Assembly (NCBI GenBank): GCA_963820955.1
Contig: CAWGCA010000002.1
Location: forward strand, 55,514-119,513
Direction of reading: 5' to 3'
DNA from: CAWGCA01 sp963820955
GTDB taxonomy: Bacteria; Pseudomonadota; Gammaproteobacteria; Chromatiales; Chromatiaceae
Length of the DNA stretch: 64,000 bases
Both the position numbers and the translations under genes were made by a program. Below the pieces are notes generated by a model, which saw only the letters and a list, made by a program, of their open reading frames with translations, had not been told where the DNA came from and made no database searches. Position 1 is the first letter of the stretch. The number at the start of each line of letters is the position of its first letter. Positions 9,344 to 16,629 of the stretch are shown piece after piece.

Positions 9344-9375
9344 TTCTTATGTCTCCTTGCATCTCTAATGAAAGC

Positions 9376-9960
9376 TTAGAACGCCGCTTCGTGCGCTCGG
9401 CCGACGTCACATTTGGCGCTGCGGTTCCACGGCATTCGAGAGAGCAGGCGGGCCAACCCGCACCAGCGGGTAATCCCGGCGGTGATAAGTCCAGCACCGA
9501 TCAGAGCGCCAAAAACGAAGAACAGCTCATGCACAGTAAAACCGAAAAATACCTTGACGATGAGCAGGGTACCGATTGTGATCTGCACCTGGCGTTCCAG
9601 CGATATGTGCTTTCCAGTGCGACGCATGGGCAGGCCTGCCTTTTCCCAGGCCTCAGTGCCGCCTTCAAGCAGCATCAGATTATGGTAGCCGGCCTCGCGC
9701 AGCCTCTCCGCAGCTTGCTGGGCGCGTACTCCCGACTGGCACGTCAGGTAAAGCGGTACCTCGCTACCGGTTCCCGGCAAGTCAGTGTGGCTTGTTGAAT
9801 CTGCGATGCCTAACTCATCCAGCGGCACCGAAGTAGCACCGCTAATGTGCCCGGCTCGATATTCTGCAGGGGACCGCACGTCAATCAGGGTGATGGGCTC
9901 ACCAGTGCGCATGCGCCCGTGCAGTGTAGTCGGGGAGATATGTATCATGCGTTCGCTCAT
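9376..9960 (-). CDS. Rhodanese domain fused to YgaP-like membrane domain
   Basis: The start is set at the ATG at 9960 (MSERMIHIS) because AAGGAGG lies five bases before it; an upstream in-frame start would add nine residues without support. The first 120 residues form a rhodanese domain with LIDVRSPAEYRAGHI and the active-site loop CQSGVR (Cys74), followed by GGTEAW. The C-terminal 70 residues hold two membrane helices (ITIGTLLIVKVFFGF and LFFVFGALIGAGLITAG), as in E. coli YgaP (DUF2892). The protein should transfer sulfane sulfur at the inner membrane. It leads an operon with the persulfide dioxygenase. Motif site B with a TAGAAT -10-like element lies 40-110 bases upstream. Confidence 0.88.
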   Translation of the reverse strand: MSERMIHISPTTLHGRMRTGEPITLIDVRSPAEYRAGHISGATSVPLDELGIADSTSHTDLPGTGSEVPLYLTCQSGVRAQQAAERLREAGYHNLMLLEGGTEAWEKAGLPMRRTGKHISLERQVQITIGTLLIVKVFFGFTVHELFFVFGALIGAGLITAGITRWCGLARLLSRMPWNRSAKCDVGRAHEAAF

Positions 9961-10001
9961 GACGCCTCCTTTTTGCGTGTTCGACAATCAACAATGGGGC
10001 C

Positions 10002-10068
10002 ATTCTAGGCTCGCGCAAAGAACAATAATAGTCGAATTGAAGGCCAAATAACTTCGAATAAACCGATC
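10002..10068 (-). promoter_or_regulatory. Three-box ATTCGA site B and promoter of the rhodanese operon
   Basis: TCGAAT starts at 10032 and 10054, and a weaker box CCGATC at 10063; spacings are again 22 and 9. Read toward the rhodanese gene, the proximal ATTCGAC is followed after 23 bases by TAGAAT (10007-10002), a good -10 candidate 42 bases from the start codon. The boxes would sit near -40, -62 and -71, the geometry of LysR-type activation and recognition sites. Confidence 0.6.
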
Positions 10069-10154
10069 TATCAAGAAAGTTTTCAGAGAGTCCTGAGAGA
10101 CGCTTTTGAAACGCGAAAAACGCCACGGACGAGAGATACGACGTGAGCAGCGTG

Positions 10155-11123
10155 TTACTGAAGGATACCACTGACCAAGTATGCGGTGTAGCCAATATAG
10201 ACGGTCAGCAGGGCCGCGCCTTCGAATCGGTTTACTCGCCCTGGACCTTGGAACCCGTAGCAGAGAGCGAATAGCGATAGGGTGAGCCCGCCCATCACAA
10301 ACATGTCCCTGGAGAAGACCTCGGGCGGAACGGCAGTCGGCTGGATCGCGACCGCGATGCCTGCGACCGCCAGGGTATTAAACAGATTGGAGCCGAGCAC
10401 GTTGCCCAGGGCGATATCATGCTCACCTTTACGGGTTGCGATGACGGCCGAAGCCAACTCCGGCAGCGATGTGCCCACGGCCACAACCGTCAGGCCGATA
10501 ACGAGGTCACTGACCCCCAGGCCCTGAGCGATTTCCACTGCCCCCCAGACCAGCAACCGGGAACTTGCGACAAGTAGAAAAAGGCCGACGACCAGCCAGA
10601 ACAATGCCCGGTCAAGGGGCATTTCACGAGTTTGAAGCTCCTGCTCCGCCTCACTGGCCAGCGCGTCAGCCGGGTGCTGCAGGCCCTCCAAGATGGTCCA
10701 GACTATCAGGCCCATGAACACGGTCAGCAGCACAAGCGCATCGTAGAGGGTGAGCCATCCATCCCAGACCTGAAAAGCGGCCAACGCTGTCACAGCGGTC
10801 AAGATGGGAAGCTCCTTGCGCAGGATCCTGGAGTGCACCGTGACAGGGTGGATCATTGCAGTCAGGCCCAGAACGAGGGCGATGTTGGCGATATTGGACC
10901 CATAGGCATTGCCCAGCCCCATCCCCGGGTTACCCTGGTAGGAAGCCAGGGCCGATACCGCGATCTCGGGTGCCGAGGTACCGAAGCCGACCACGATCAT
11001 ACCGATCAGCAGTGGCGGCATGCCGAGGTAGCGGGCCGTGGAGGCTGATCCGTCCACAAAGCGGTCCGCGCTCCATACAATCATTACCAGGCCAAACAGA
11101 ACGGATAAGAGAGGCAGGATCAT
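10155..11123 (-). CDS. CaCA-family Ca2+(Na+)/H+ or Na+/Ca2+ antiporter (YrbG-like)
   Basis: The 322-residue membrane protein has the two inverted alpha-repeats that define the CaCA superfamily. The first is GFGTSAPE (residues 46-53) with GNAYGSN (71-77); the second is GTSLPE (217-222) with GNVLGSN (240-246). An acidic cytoplasmic loop (ASEAEQELQTRE, about residues 156-167) separates the two halves, each with about five helices. Such proteins exchange Ca2+ or other cations for Na+ or H+ across the inner membrane. The length is normal for bacterial YrbG-like members and both acidic ion-binding residues are present. It is transcribed toward the rhodanese operon, but the 194-base gap contains its own regulatory site, so co-transcription is not implied. 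Confidence 0.92.
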   Translation of the reverse strand: MILPLLSVLFGLVMIVWSADRFVDGSASTARYLGMPPLLIGMIVVGFGTSAPEIAVSALASYQGNPGMGLGNAYGSNIANIALVLGLTAMIHPVTVHSRILRKELPILTAVTALAAFQVWDGWLTLYDALVLLTVFMGLIVWTILEGLQHPADALASEAEQELQTREMPLDRALFWLVVGLFLLVASSRLLVWGAVEIAQGLGVSDLVIGLTVVAVGTSLPELASAVIATRKGEHDIALGNVLGSNLFNTLAVAGIAVAIQPTAVPPEVFSRDMFVMGGLTLSLFALCYGFQGPGRVNRFEGAALLTVYIGYTAYLVSGILQ

Positions 11124-11487
11124 AGATAGGTTAGGATGACTATTGATGAGGTTGCTGTCAGCCCACGCGCCCTAATATCGGATGTTCTCAATCACAACAG
11201 CAAGTCTGACGCCTGGTTTTTTCATCTGGGCAGTGCCCAAGGATACCCCGTTCAGCATCCCAACTTCTTGAATTAACATGGAATAGCCGTATCCCACCTG
11301 AATCTGCAATCAGTCCGGTCTGAATCCTCGTGCCGCCCGTCGAATCTGCAAGTGGTAGTCCCGCGGACTCATTTCGTCCCCTGACTCAAGCCCTTCCCCT
11401 CGTTCCCCGCTCAAAGACGATGACCAGCAAGGATTCCTTGGACACAATTTTCTCCAGTGGGAGCGCTCCCGCAGGCCCGAACGAAAT
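11124..11487. other. Intergenic interval without a supported gene
   Basis: No coding frame, RNA gene or strong hairpin was recognised. It lies between the start of the antiporter gene and the end of the DUF533 gene, so it should hold the antiporter promoter, but I cannot place one with confidence. Confidence 0.4.
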
Positions 11488-12135
11488 TCAAATCGCCGCG
11501 CGGGTTGCCTGCACCGAGGTGTGTATCTCGCCCACCAGTGCGGGCTCTAAACCGAGCTCGCGAGCCAGGGTGTCCAGATAGATCTGCTCGGGTGGTGACG
11601 GTGAGTCCACCATCAGCAGCGAGGCCGCATACACCTCGGCAGCGTGTTCCGGCGAATCGACAGCGTCGGTCAAGGCCCGCACATCCAACGGCCGACCGTA
11701 TTCTTCGAACAGAAATGCCTTTTCTTCCGCCGGTAGATTCAGGGTGTTGATCTGGTTGAGGATCGTCTGACTCTCGCTGGTATCGATCTGCCCATCCGCC
11801 TTGGCGGCAGCAATCATGGCGCGGGCGAGCAGCAGGCTCAGCGCACTGGCCCCAGCCGCATCATCGCTTGCAGGCAGAAATGCGCTGCCCGCAGGCGGGG
11901 TAGCGGCCCGGGTATCCGTCACCACTCCCGATCCCTGTTGATAGTTCTGCCAGGCCTTGTAGGCCAGCCCCCCTACCAGAGCCAGGCCGCCCAGCTGGAG
12001 TGCCGAACCGGCGACTTTCCTGGCCTTTTTGCCGGACAGTGCGTTGGCCAGTGCACCGCCAGCCAGTCCCCCAGCTAAACCGCCAGCTACCCCGCTACCG
12101 ACGAGTTGATCAAGTAGCCTTTTCGCGTCGAACAT
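11488..12135 (-). CDS. DUF533 (YebE/TerB-like) protein
   Basis: The 215-residue protein starts with a glycine-rich region of GGLAGG and GGALANAL repeats that can form a membrane-associated helix (residues 14-35), then a hydrophobic LQLGGLALVGGLAYKAW segment, a low-complexity linker, and a C-terminal TerB-like helical domain (about residues 95-210). The latter has AMIAAAKADGQID, where the acidic DGxID loop is the TerB signature, and VYAASLLMVD. The match to the DUF533/YebE family is good over the whole length. The function is unknown; TerB domains are associated with tellurite and envelope stress. The gene stands alone, and site C lies about 425 bases upstream in the same transcriptional direction. 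Confidence 0.82.
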   Translation of the reverse strand: MFDAKRLLDQLVGSGVAGGLAGGLAGGALANALSGKKARKVAGSALQLGGLALVGGLAYKAWQNYQQGSGVVTDTRAATPPAGSAFLPASDDAAGASALSLLLARAMIAAAKADGQIDTSESQTILNQINTLNLPAEEKAFLFEEYGRPLDVRALTDAVDSPEHAAEVYAASLLMVDSPSPPEQIYLDTLARELGLEPALVGEIHTSVQATRAAI

Positions 12136-12560
12136 AGTTTTTCTCTCCGGTATTTGTTTACTTAAATTGGGTTATTCTTCGGTGCACTTCGAAAAATCCC
12201 TTCCATGGGATTTCTCGACAAGACAATCGAAAAGCGCAATTTTCGATCGCCTTCATTTTCATGCGCTTACGCGCAGGAAAATAGTGGTGCGTCCCTTCAC
12301 CACGAGGGCCGCTCGAATTTTTCGAGGCGCCCTTCAGTCTTTTTCCGATTTTGCTGGCATATCCCGACATCTCCAGCCTAGCACTGGCGGCAGTACCCGA
12401 AAATCTGCCGGCGGATTACAACGTCAGTGCCTATCAATCTGCTGAGTCTGTAATTCTATCGCCTGATTAAGGGTATTTCACCCGTGGGCTTGGCTTTCAC
12501 TGCAACACCTTTGGCCACCGCCTGATCCCAAGGATGGGCGCGAGCAGTTGTTTTGAAAAG

Positions 12561-12597
12561 TCGAATTATGGAGAATAATTGTTCGATTTTTTCGATT
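12561..12597 (-). promoter_or_regulatory. Three-box ATTCGA site C
   Basis: Boxes TCGAAT at 12561, TCGATT at 12583 and TCGATT at 12592 keep the 22 and 9 spacing. On the minus strand they point toward the DUF533 gene, whose start is 426 bases away. No good -10 hexamer is found at the expected distance (CATCCT), so activity here is uncertain. Confidence 0.42.
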
Positions 12598-13352
12598 AGC
12601 CGTTAGATTGTTCACAAACAGAGCCCAGGCCTTCATCGCTAACTGATGCCGCTGATCCCAATCGGATCACATAGGTGATTCGGTGTCGCACTCAGGCGTA
12701 AAGCCTCCCAATAGCATACCGGTTTCAAGGAGATGCTCAGTCTTTCGAATTCGGCAAATACAAACCAATATAACTCCCCACCTATCCTGTGCCGAGCAGT
12801 CAGGAAGTAAGCTCATTGGCAATGTTGGGGTTTGTCTAACACGCTGACTCGATAAATTTTCAGGGTGAACCTATGGTCCTCCTTTGGCCAGCGATTAACA
12901 CTCAGTTATGGTACCTACCCTGCACCTCTTCATGGCACCAGATCGAGTCTTTTGGTATTCCGGGTTGGCGAGATGGAGGCAAATTATTGCCTATAGCGGG
13001 TCGGGGTGTTGATAAACCCAGGTATTTTGCACTCACCGCCAAAAAAACGCTTGTATCCGAACTCGCTTTAGTTTGCTTCTCCATTTTAATTTCTCCTCGC
13101 TGGATATTTCGACTGATTGTCAGGGTGCTGCTCGACCCAAAATCGCGCTACCTTCCCCGTAGAAGGGTCTGTCAGCCTTTCTTGTTTCGATCTCGTCCCA
13201 GTTCGGTACAAGGTAAGCCACACCGCATACAGGAACTCAACTTGGCCAGTCCAGTAAACAGAATCGGCATATTCAACTGCACAATTCGCTATTAGCATTA
13301 ACAATGTCTTTGATTCTAGGATCACATCATCGCTGAAAATAGATCCTTTCTA

Positions 13353-13389
13353 TCGAATTGAGTCTCTCGAACATTCGGATTTTTCGCAT
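13353..13389 (-). promoter_or_regulatory. Three-box ATTCGA site D (degenerate)
   Basis: Boxes TCGAAT at 13353, TCGGAT at 13375 and TCGCAT at 13384 keep the 22 and 9 spacing. Read on the minus strand no gene is close; read on the plus strand the HPF-like gene starts 239 bases after the last box. This makes its target ambiguous. Confidence 0.38.
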
Positions 13390-13627
13390 TCATTCCGAAC
13401 CGCCCGCCGAATTGATAAAACCGAGCAATCAGTAGCTGGTTTTCGAATTTTTATATCCAGATGTCGATCCACAATTGGCCCTGCAGATCCATGCAAATAA
13501 ATTAGCTACCAGTGACTTGCTACAAACGGCACCAGCATATAGCCCTGCTGAACCATCTGACGCCGACAGCGCATGCGTTTGTTAGCTGTGTCCCTGACCT
13601 GATCGCCTGAAGGAGCGGCCGAAAGTC

Positions 13628-13933
13628 ATGCATATCCACATAGATACAACAGACGATGCCGAACGCGAACGTACCATTCTATTGATCCGGTACTGGTTGC
13701 ATGGGCACCGAACAGACATCGACAGCGTGCAACTGAGTGTCGCAGCCGTGCGAGATGCGCTGGGTACCAGACTAAGCCGTTGCCGGCTGCGAACAGTGCT
13801 GAGGCGCGGCCAGACGATCGAGGTCGAGGAGGTGCAATCGAGTTTCGATTTGGCCGTCAATCGCGCCCTGGAACGCGGCATCCGTACAATCCAGCGACGA
13901 CTCGGAATTACCACCAGACGTTATATTGGCTGA
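13628..13933 (+). CDS. HPF/RaiA-like ribosome-associated protein
   Basis: The 101-residue product resembles hibernation-promoting factor/RaiA proteins. It has an N-terminal MHIHIDTTD strand, a strand VQLSVAAVRDALG followed by SRCRLRTVLRRGQTIEVEEV, and an amphipathic helix with LAVNRALERGIRTIQRRLG. HPF proteins bind the 30S subunit between A and P sites and stop translation during stress. The order beta-alpha-beta-beta-beta-alpha is preserved. The copy is shorter and more divergent than typical HPF (no N-terminal INxxxxxx helix match), so it could be a specialised paralogue. The ATG is preceded by GGAGCGG nine to fifteen bases upstream. It lies about 210 bases before the mnh region on the same strand. 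Confidence 0.62.
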   Translation: MHIHIDTTDDAERERTILLIRYWLHGHRTDIDSVQLSVAAVRDALGTRLSRCRLRTVLRRGQTIEVEEVQSSFDLAVNRALERGIRTIQRRLGITTRRYIG

Positions 13934-14013
13934 AAGCACCGGCTGGACCATTGTGCTCCCCCATGCCCCTTGACCGACTGGCGCCGGTCGAGCTGTCTTT
14001 GTTGGTTACATAT

Positions 14014-14080
14014 ATTCGATAAATTCGAACTATTTATATTTATAACTCGACTTTTTTTGTTTTTCTGGAAGACCCAGACT
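14014..14080 (+). promoter_or_regulatory. Three-box ATTCGA site F upstream of the mnh operon
   Basis: On the plus strand ATTCGA occurs at 14014 and 14023, and ACTCGA at 14045, which is the same 9 and 22 spacing reading toward the 59-residue ORF and mnhE. After 23 bases comes CAGACT (14075-14080), in the -10 position used at sites A and B though a weaker hexamer. The next start codon is 65 bases further. Confidence 0.55.
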
Positions 14081-14145
14081 TACTCTGCACGCACGGAAAA
14101 GTTCCGGGCGGGAACTTAACACGAGTCCAGATAAGGAATACCAAT

Positions 14146-14325
14146 ATGAATACGAGCGAATTACTGTTTTTGACTATTCCTGCTGCGCTTGTAGCCCTCA
14201 AGCTGGCCTTTCTAATCCTGGCGGTAGTATTGGTTACACGGAGTGTTTTCAAGCCACAACGGTTGATACAGGCCCGTGTCGACTACAGTCCTATGCCAGT
14301 ACGTTCGCGCGATGGGTTGGTCTGA
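14146..14325 (+). CDS. Small single-helix membrane protein (59 aa) leading the mnh operon
   Basis: ATG at 14146 follows AAGGAA by seven bases and the frame ends at TGA 14323-14325. The product has one strong membrane helix (LVALKLAFLILAVVLV, about residues 15-30), a basic TRSVFKPQRL stretch and a soluble tail of about 20 residues ending SRDGLV. Its stop lies 11 bases before the probable GTG start of mnhE, so it is part of the operon. I do not recognise the family. It could be a small accessory subunit of the antiporter, inferred from position only. Confidence 0.6.
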   Translation: MNTSELLFLTIPAALVALKLAFLILAVVLVTRSVFKPQRLIQARVDYSPMPVRSRDGLV

Positions 14326-14335
14326 AGGGAACCCA

Positions 14336-14813
14336 GTGGCCCTGTTCCGGCGCCCTGCTCTTGACCTGCTCGCCTTTGGAGCCCTTTGGTGGTTGCTTTA
14401 CAGACGGCGCCCAGGACTCCTGGATAATCGGCATACCGGCGGTGCTGGCTGCCGGCTGGTCGGCCCGGTATTTGGAATCAGGTGACAACCAGCCGATTTC
14501 TATGTGGCATTCAGTGCGCTTTTTTCCATTTTTTTTGTGGGAATCTCTGCGGGGCGGGATAGATGTAGCCCGGCGCACACTGGCACCACGCATGCGCATC
14601 CAGCCCGGTTTCACGATCTATCGCACGGGCCTGCAGCAACCCGCCGCCCGCGTATTTTTCGTGGACTGTGTGTGCCTGCTGCCAGGGACCCTGGGCGCAG
14701 ACCTGCGAGGCGACCAACTCGACCTGCACATGCTTGATGCCAGGCGCGATTCGCTTGCGGATCTCCATCGCCTGGAGAGGGCTGTGGCGCTCATCTACCG
14801 CCAAGGTCACTGA
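14336..14813 (+). pseudogene. mnhE: MnhE/MrpE antiporter subunit, frameshifted
   Basis: MnhE proteins have a short hydrophobic N-terminus, WLLGL-like helices and a soluble C-terminal domain. Here the N-terminus (GTG at 14336, VALFRRPALDLLAFGALWWLL) is in one frame and the rest (TDGAQDSWIIGIPAVLAAG onward) in another. The join falls at about 14396-14402, in TTGCTTTACAG, where removing one T restores a normal protein. The remainder is typical: SVRFFPFFLWESLRGGIDVARR, FVDCVCLLPGTLGADL and a C-terminal HMLDARRDSLADLHRLE. The GTG has AAGGGA five bases upstream. The shift is either a real inactivating mutation or a sequence error; neighbouring subunits are intact, which favours error or very recent loss. 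Confidence 0.72.
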
Positions 14814-14833
14814 AAACAGGAGAGTCCCGATAG

Positions 14834-15100
14834 ATGACGACCAGCGCAACCATTATACTCGCAAGCTTGCCTTTGTTGCTGCTCACGCTGGCAATCGGAC
14901 TGGCGCGCGCAATGCTCGGACCAAGCCTTCAGGATCGCATGCTGTCCGTGCAACTGCTGGGCACAGGCGGGGTCGCCGTGCTGCTGCTGTTGGCTTCACT
15001 GTTGAAAGCGCCGGCGCTGATCGACGTTGCGTTGGTACTGGCTCTCCTGGCTGCGGTGGCCGCAGCCGCACTAACTCGACGGGAGACGGATGATGATTGA
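14834..15100 (+). CDS. mnhF: MnhF/MrpF antiporter subunit
   Basis: The 88-residue protein has three predicted membrane helices (TIILASLPLLLLTLAIGL, LGTGGVAVLLLLASLL and ALIDVALVLALLAAVAAAAL) joined by the short conserved loop RAMLGPSLQDRMLSVQ. This is the MnhF pattern: a proline-containing GPSxxDR loop and an ALxDVALVxALL helix. It is a small membrane subunit of the multi-subunit Na+/H+ antiporter, which moves Na+ out in exchange for protons. The ATG follows mnhE by 20 bases and the end overlaps mnhG by 11 bases, so translational coupling is likely. Confidence 0.9.
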   Translation: MTTSATIILASLPLLLLTLAIGLARAMLGPSLQDRMLSVQLLGTGGVAVLLLLASLLKAPALIDVALVLALLAAVAAAALTRRETDDD

Positions 15101-15374
15101 TCTGGTTGCCTACGGAGTGATCTTCCTCGGTATCGCCTTTTTTGCCGCCGGCAGCATCGGCATACTCCGGCTGCCCGATCTGCACTCGCGCCTGCATGCG
15201 CTGACCAAGGCCGACAACCTCGGCCTGGGCCTGCTTTGCGCCGGGCTTGCACTGCTGGATGGCGACACGCTGAACGCGATCAAACTGTTGTTGGTATGGC
15301 TGCTCGTGCTGGTCGCCAGCGCCGCCGCTGCCCATCTGATTGCACAGCAGGCACTCCGCCAGGCCGAGAAATAG
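15090..15374 (+). CDS. mnhG: MnhG/MrpG antiporter subunit
   Basis: The 94-residue subunit has three helices and the MnhG signature GSIGILRLPDLHSRLHALTKADNLG (about residues 20-45), with the conserved LPDLYSRxHAxTKxxTLG pattern. Two adjacent ATG codons (15090 and 15093) are possible starts. The gene overlaps mnhF by 11 bases and is followed after five bases by the DUF4040-MnhB gene. G is a small membrane subunit needed for assembly and transport in Mrp complexes. Length and motif are normal. Confidence 0.92.
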   Translation: MMIDLVAYGVIFLGIAFFAAGSIGILRLPDLHSRLHALTKADNLGLGLLCAGLALLDGDTLNAIKLLLVWLLVLVASAAAAHLIAQQALRQAEK

Positions 15375-15379
15375 TGCAG

Positions 15380-16345
15380 ATGTATTTATGGAATTTACTG
15401 GATTTCTCGCTCGCCGGACTGGCCCTTGGCCTGGGTTGGGTGGCTACGTCCAGCCGGGACCTCAAACGCAGCGTCGTGTTCTTTATCGCCTTTGGGCTGC
15501 TACTCTCGCTGATATGGGCGCGCCTCAGGGCACCAGACCTGGCACTCGCCGAGGCGGCTATCGGCGCTGGTCTTTCGGGTGCTTTACTGCTTTCCGCCTT
15601 ACGCGACGAGCCCGATGCAGCAACGGTCGGTGACATTAAGCGCGGACAGATTGCCAGTCTCGTCACCCTGCTGAGCCTGCTGCTGACCGCTACGCTCGCC
15701 TGGGTACTGGTGCAGACGCTCGGCGTCGCCGACCCAATACGCCTGGCTGACCAGATCGAGGCGCAACTGCGGAACAGCGGTGTGAGCAACCCGGTCACCG
15801 CCGTGCTACTGAACTTTCGCGCCTATGACACCCTGCTCGAACTGGCGGTGCTGTTGACGGCGGTACTCGGCATCCTCGCACTGGGTCCGGCCCGCGCACC
15901 CTACCACGCGGGCGGTCCGCTGCTCAGTGGGCTGATTCGCTGGCTGGTGCCGCTGTTGATACTCATTGCGGGTTACCTGTTGTGGGTCGGCGCACATGCG
16001 CCGGGCGGTGCCTTTCAGGCCGGTGCCATGATGGCGGCGGCGGCGGTGATGCTGCGCCTTGGCGGGCAAGCAGGCGCGGGACTTCCAAAGCCCGCCATGC
16101 AACGCGTCGCGCTGACTGCAGGCATCGCTGCTTTCGTCGCAGTCGGCGTCGCCAGATCCGCTGCCGGGTATGCTTTTTTGCAATACCCTAATGGCTGGTC
16201 CGGGATACTCATCCTATTGATCGAAACGGCCACCACACTGGCGATAGCCACCACACTGGCACTGGCCTATATAGGCGGGCACTCCGGTGGTGGGGAGCCT
16301 GTTGATTCTGCTGTAACGGAACCACCGGCCGGTAAGCGAAACTGA
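15380..16345 (+). CDS. mnhB: DUF4040-MnhB fused antiporter subunit
   Basis: The start is taken at ATG 15380 (MYLWNLLDFSLAG), since upstream frame overlaps mnhG. The 321-residue product joins two modules. Residues 1-100 form a DUF4040 domain, with LDFSLAGLALGLGWVATSSRDLKRSV and APDLALAEAAIGAGL, like MrpA C-terminal or MbhD segments. Residues 135-310 form an MnhB domain, with NPVTAVLLNFRAYDTLLELAVLLTAVLG and GAHAPGGAFQAGAMMAAA. The GGAFQAG element is diagnostic. In classic Mrp operons these parts are split between MrpA and MrpB. The fusion, together with MrpA-free organisation, indicates the MBH/Mrp-like group in which three D-type subunits replace MrpA. Its stop overlaps mnhC by one base. Confidence 0.88.
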   Translation: MYLWNLLDFSLAGLALGLGWVATSSRDLKRSVVFFIAFGLLLSLIWARLRAPDLALAEAAIGAGLSGALLLSALRDEPDAATVGDIKRGQIASLVTLLSLLLTATLAWVLVQTLGVADPIRLADQIEAQLRNSGVSNPVTAVLLNFRAYDTLLELAVLLTAVLGILALGPARAPYHAGGPLLSGLIRWLVPLLILIAGYLLWVGAHAPGGAFQAGAMMAAAAVMLRLGGQAGAGLPKPAMQRVALTAGIAAFVAVGVARSAAGYAFLQYPNGWSGILILLIETATTLAIATTLALAYIGGHSGGGEPVDSAVTEPPAGKRN

Positions 16346-16629
16346 TGTTTTTCACCGAGACAATTTACGCCCTGACGGGTGTTGCTCTTTTTGGCCTGGG
16401 GCTGCGCGGTAGCCTTCTGCGGCGGTCGCTGCTCGGCCGAATTCTTGCCATCAACATCTGCGGCGCCGGCGTATTCCTGATGCTGGTCACAGTAGCTTAC
16501 CGGGGGCCAGAGCAGTTGCCGGACGCCCTGCCACATGCCCGGGTGCTGACCGGCATCGTGGTCGCGGTGAGCGCCACCGCTCTGGCGCTCGCGCTCGGCC
16601 GGCGTTTTCGGGAGACTGAGAGTGAATAG
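16345..16629 (+). CDS. mnhC: MnhC/MrpC (NuoK-like) antiporter subunit
   Basis: The 94-residue protein has three helices in NuoK-like order. A first helix TIYALTGVALFGLGLRG is followed by SLLRRSLLGRILAINICGAGVFLMLVTVAY and a last helix with ARVLTGIVVAVSATALALALGRR. The family's LTxIVVxVSxTALALAL segment is clear. NuoK-like subunits sit between the proton channels and carry acidic residues needed for coupling; here the usual membrane glutamate in helix 2 is not obvious, which deserves checking. ATG overlaps the stop of mnhB (TGATG) and the end overlaps the GTG of mnhD by eight bases. Confidence 0.85.
   Translation: MFFTETIYALTGVALFGLGLRGSLLRRSLLGRILAINICGAGVFLMLVTVAYRGPEQLPDALPHARVLTGIVVAVSATALALALGRRFRETESE

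Larger units (their letters stand above)
12136..13627. other. 1.5-kb gene-poor interval rich in TCGA boxes
   Basis: No frame here shows family features; forward frames near 12873-13295 and reverse frames at 12902-13325 look accidental. The interval carries two full three-box motif sites (C and D), a CTCGAATTTTTCGAG palindrome near 12312 and several isolated TCGA boxes near 12189-12246 and 13440. It may be mainly regulatory, or may contain an old gene worn beyond recognition. Confidence 0.4.

Noticed and set aside
12189..12246. Extra three-box motif sites in the cluster of TCGA words
   Set aside because: The spacings (26, 12 and 16 bases) do not match the 22 and 9 pattern of the five accepted sites.
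12873..13325. Forward 140-codon and reverse 60- and 79-codon frames
   Set aside because: They overlap one another and show no conserved features; left as non-coding.
14396..14402. Programmed frameshift in mnhE
   Set aside because: No slippery heptamer or stimulating structure is visible, and the family does not use recoding; a mutation or sequence error is simpler.
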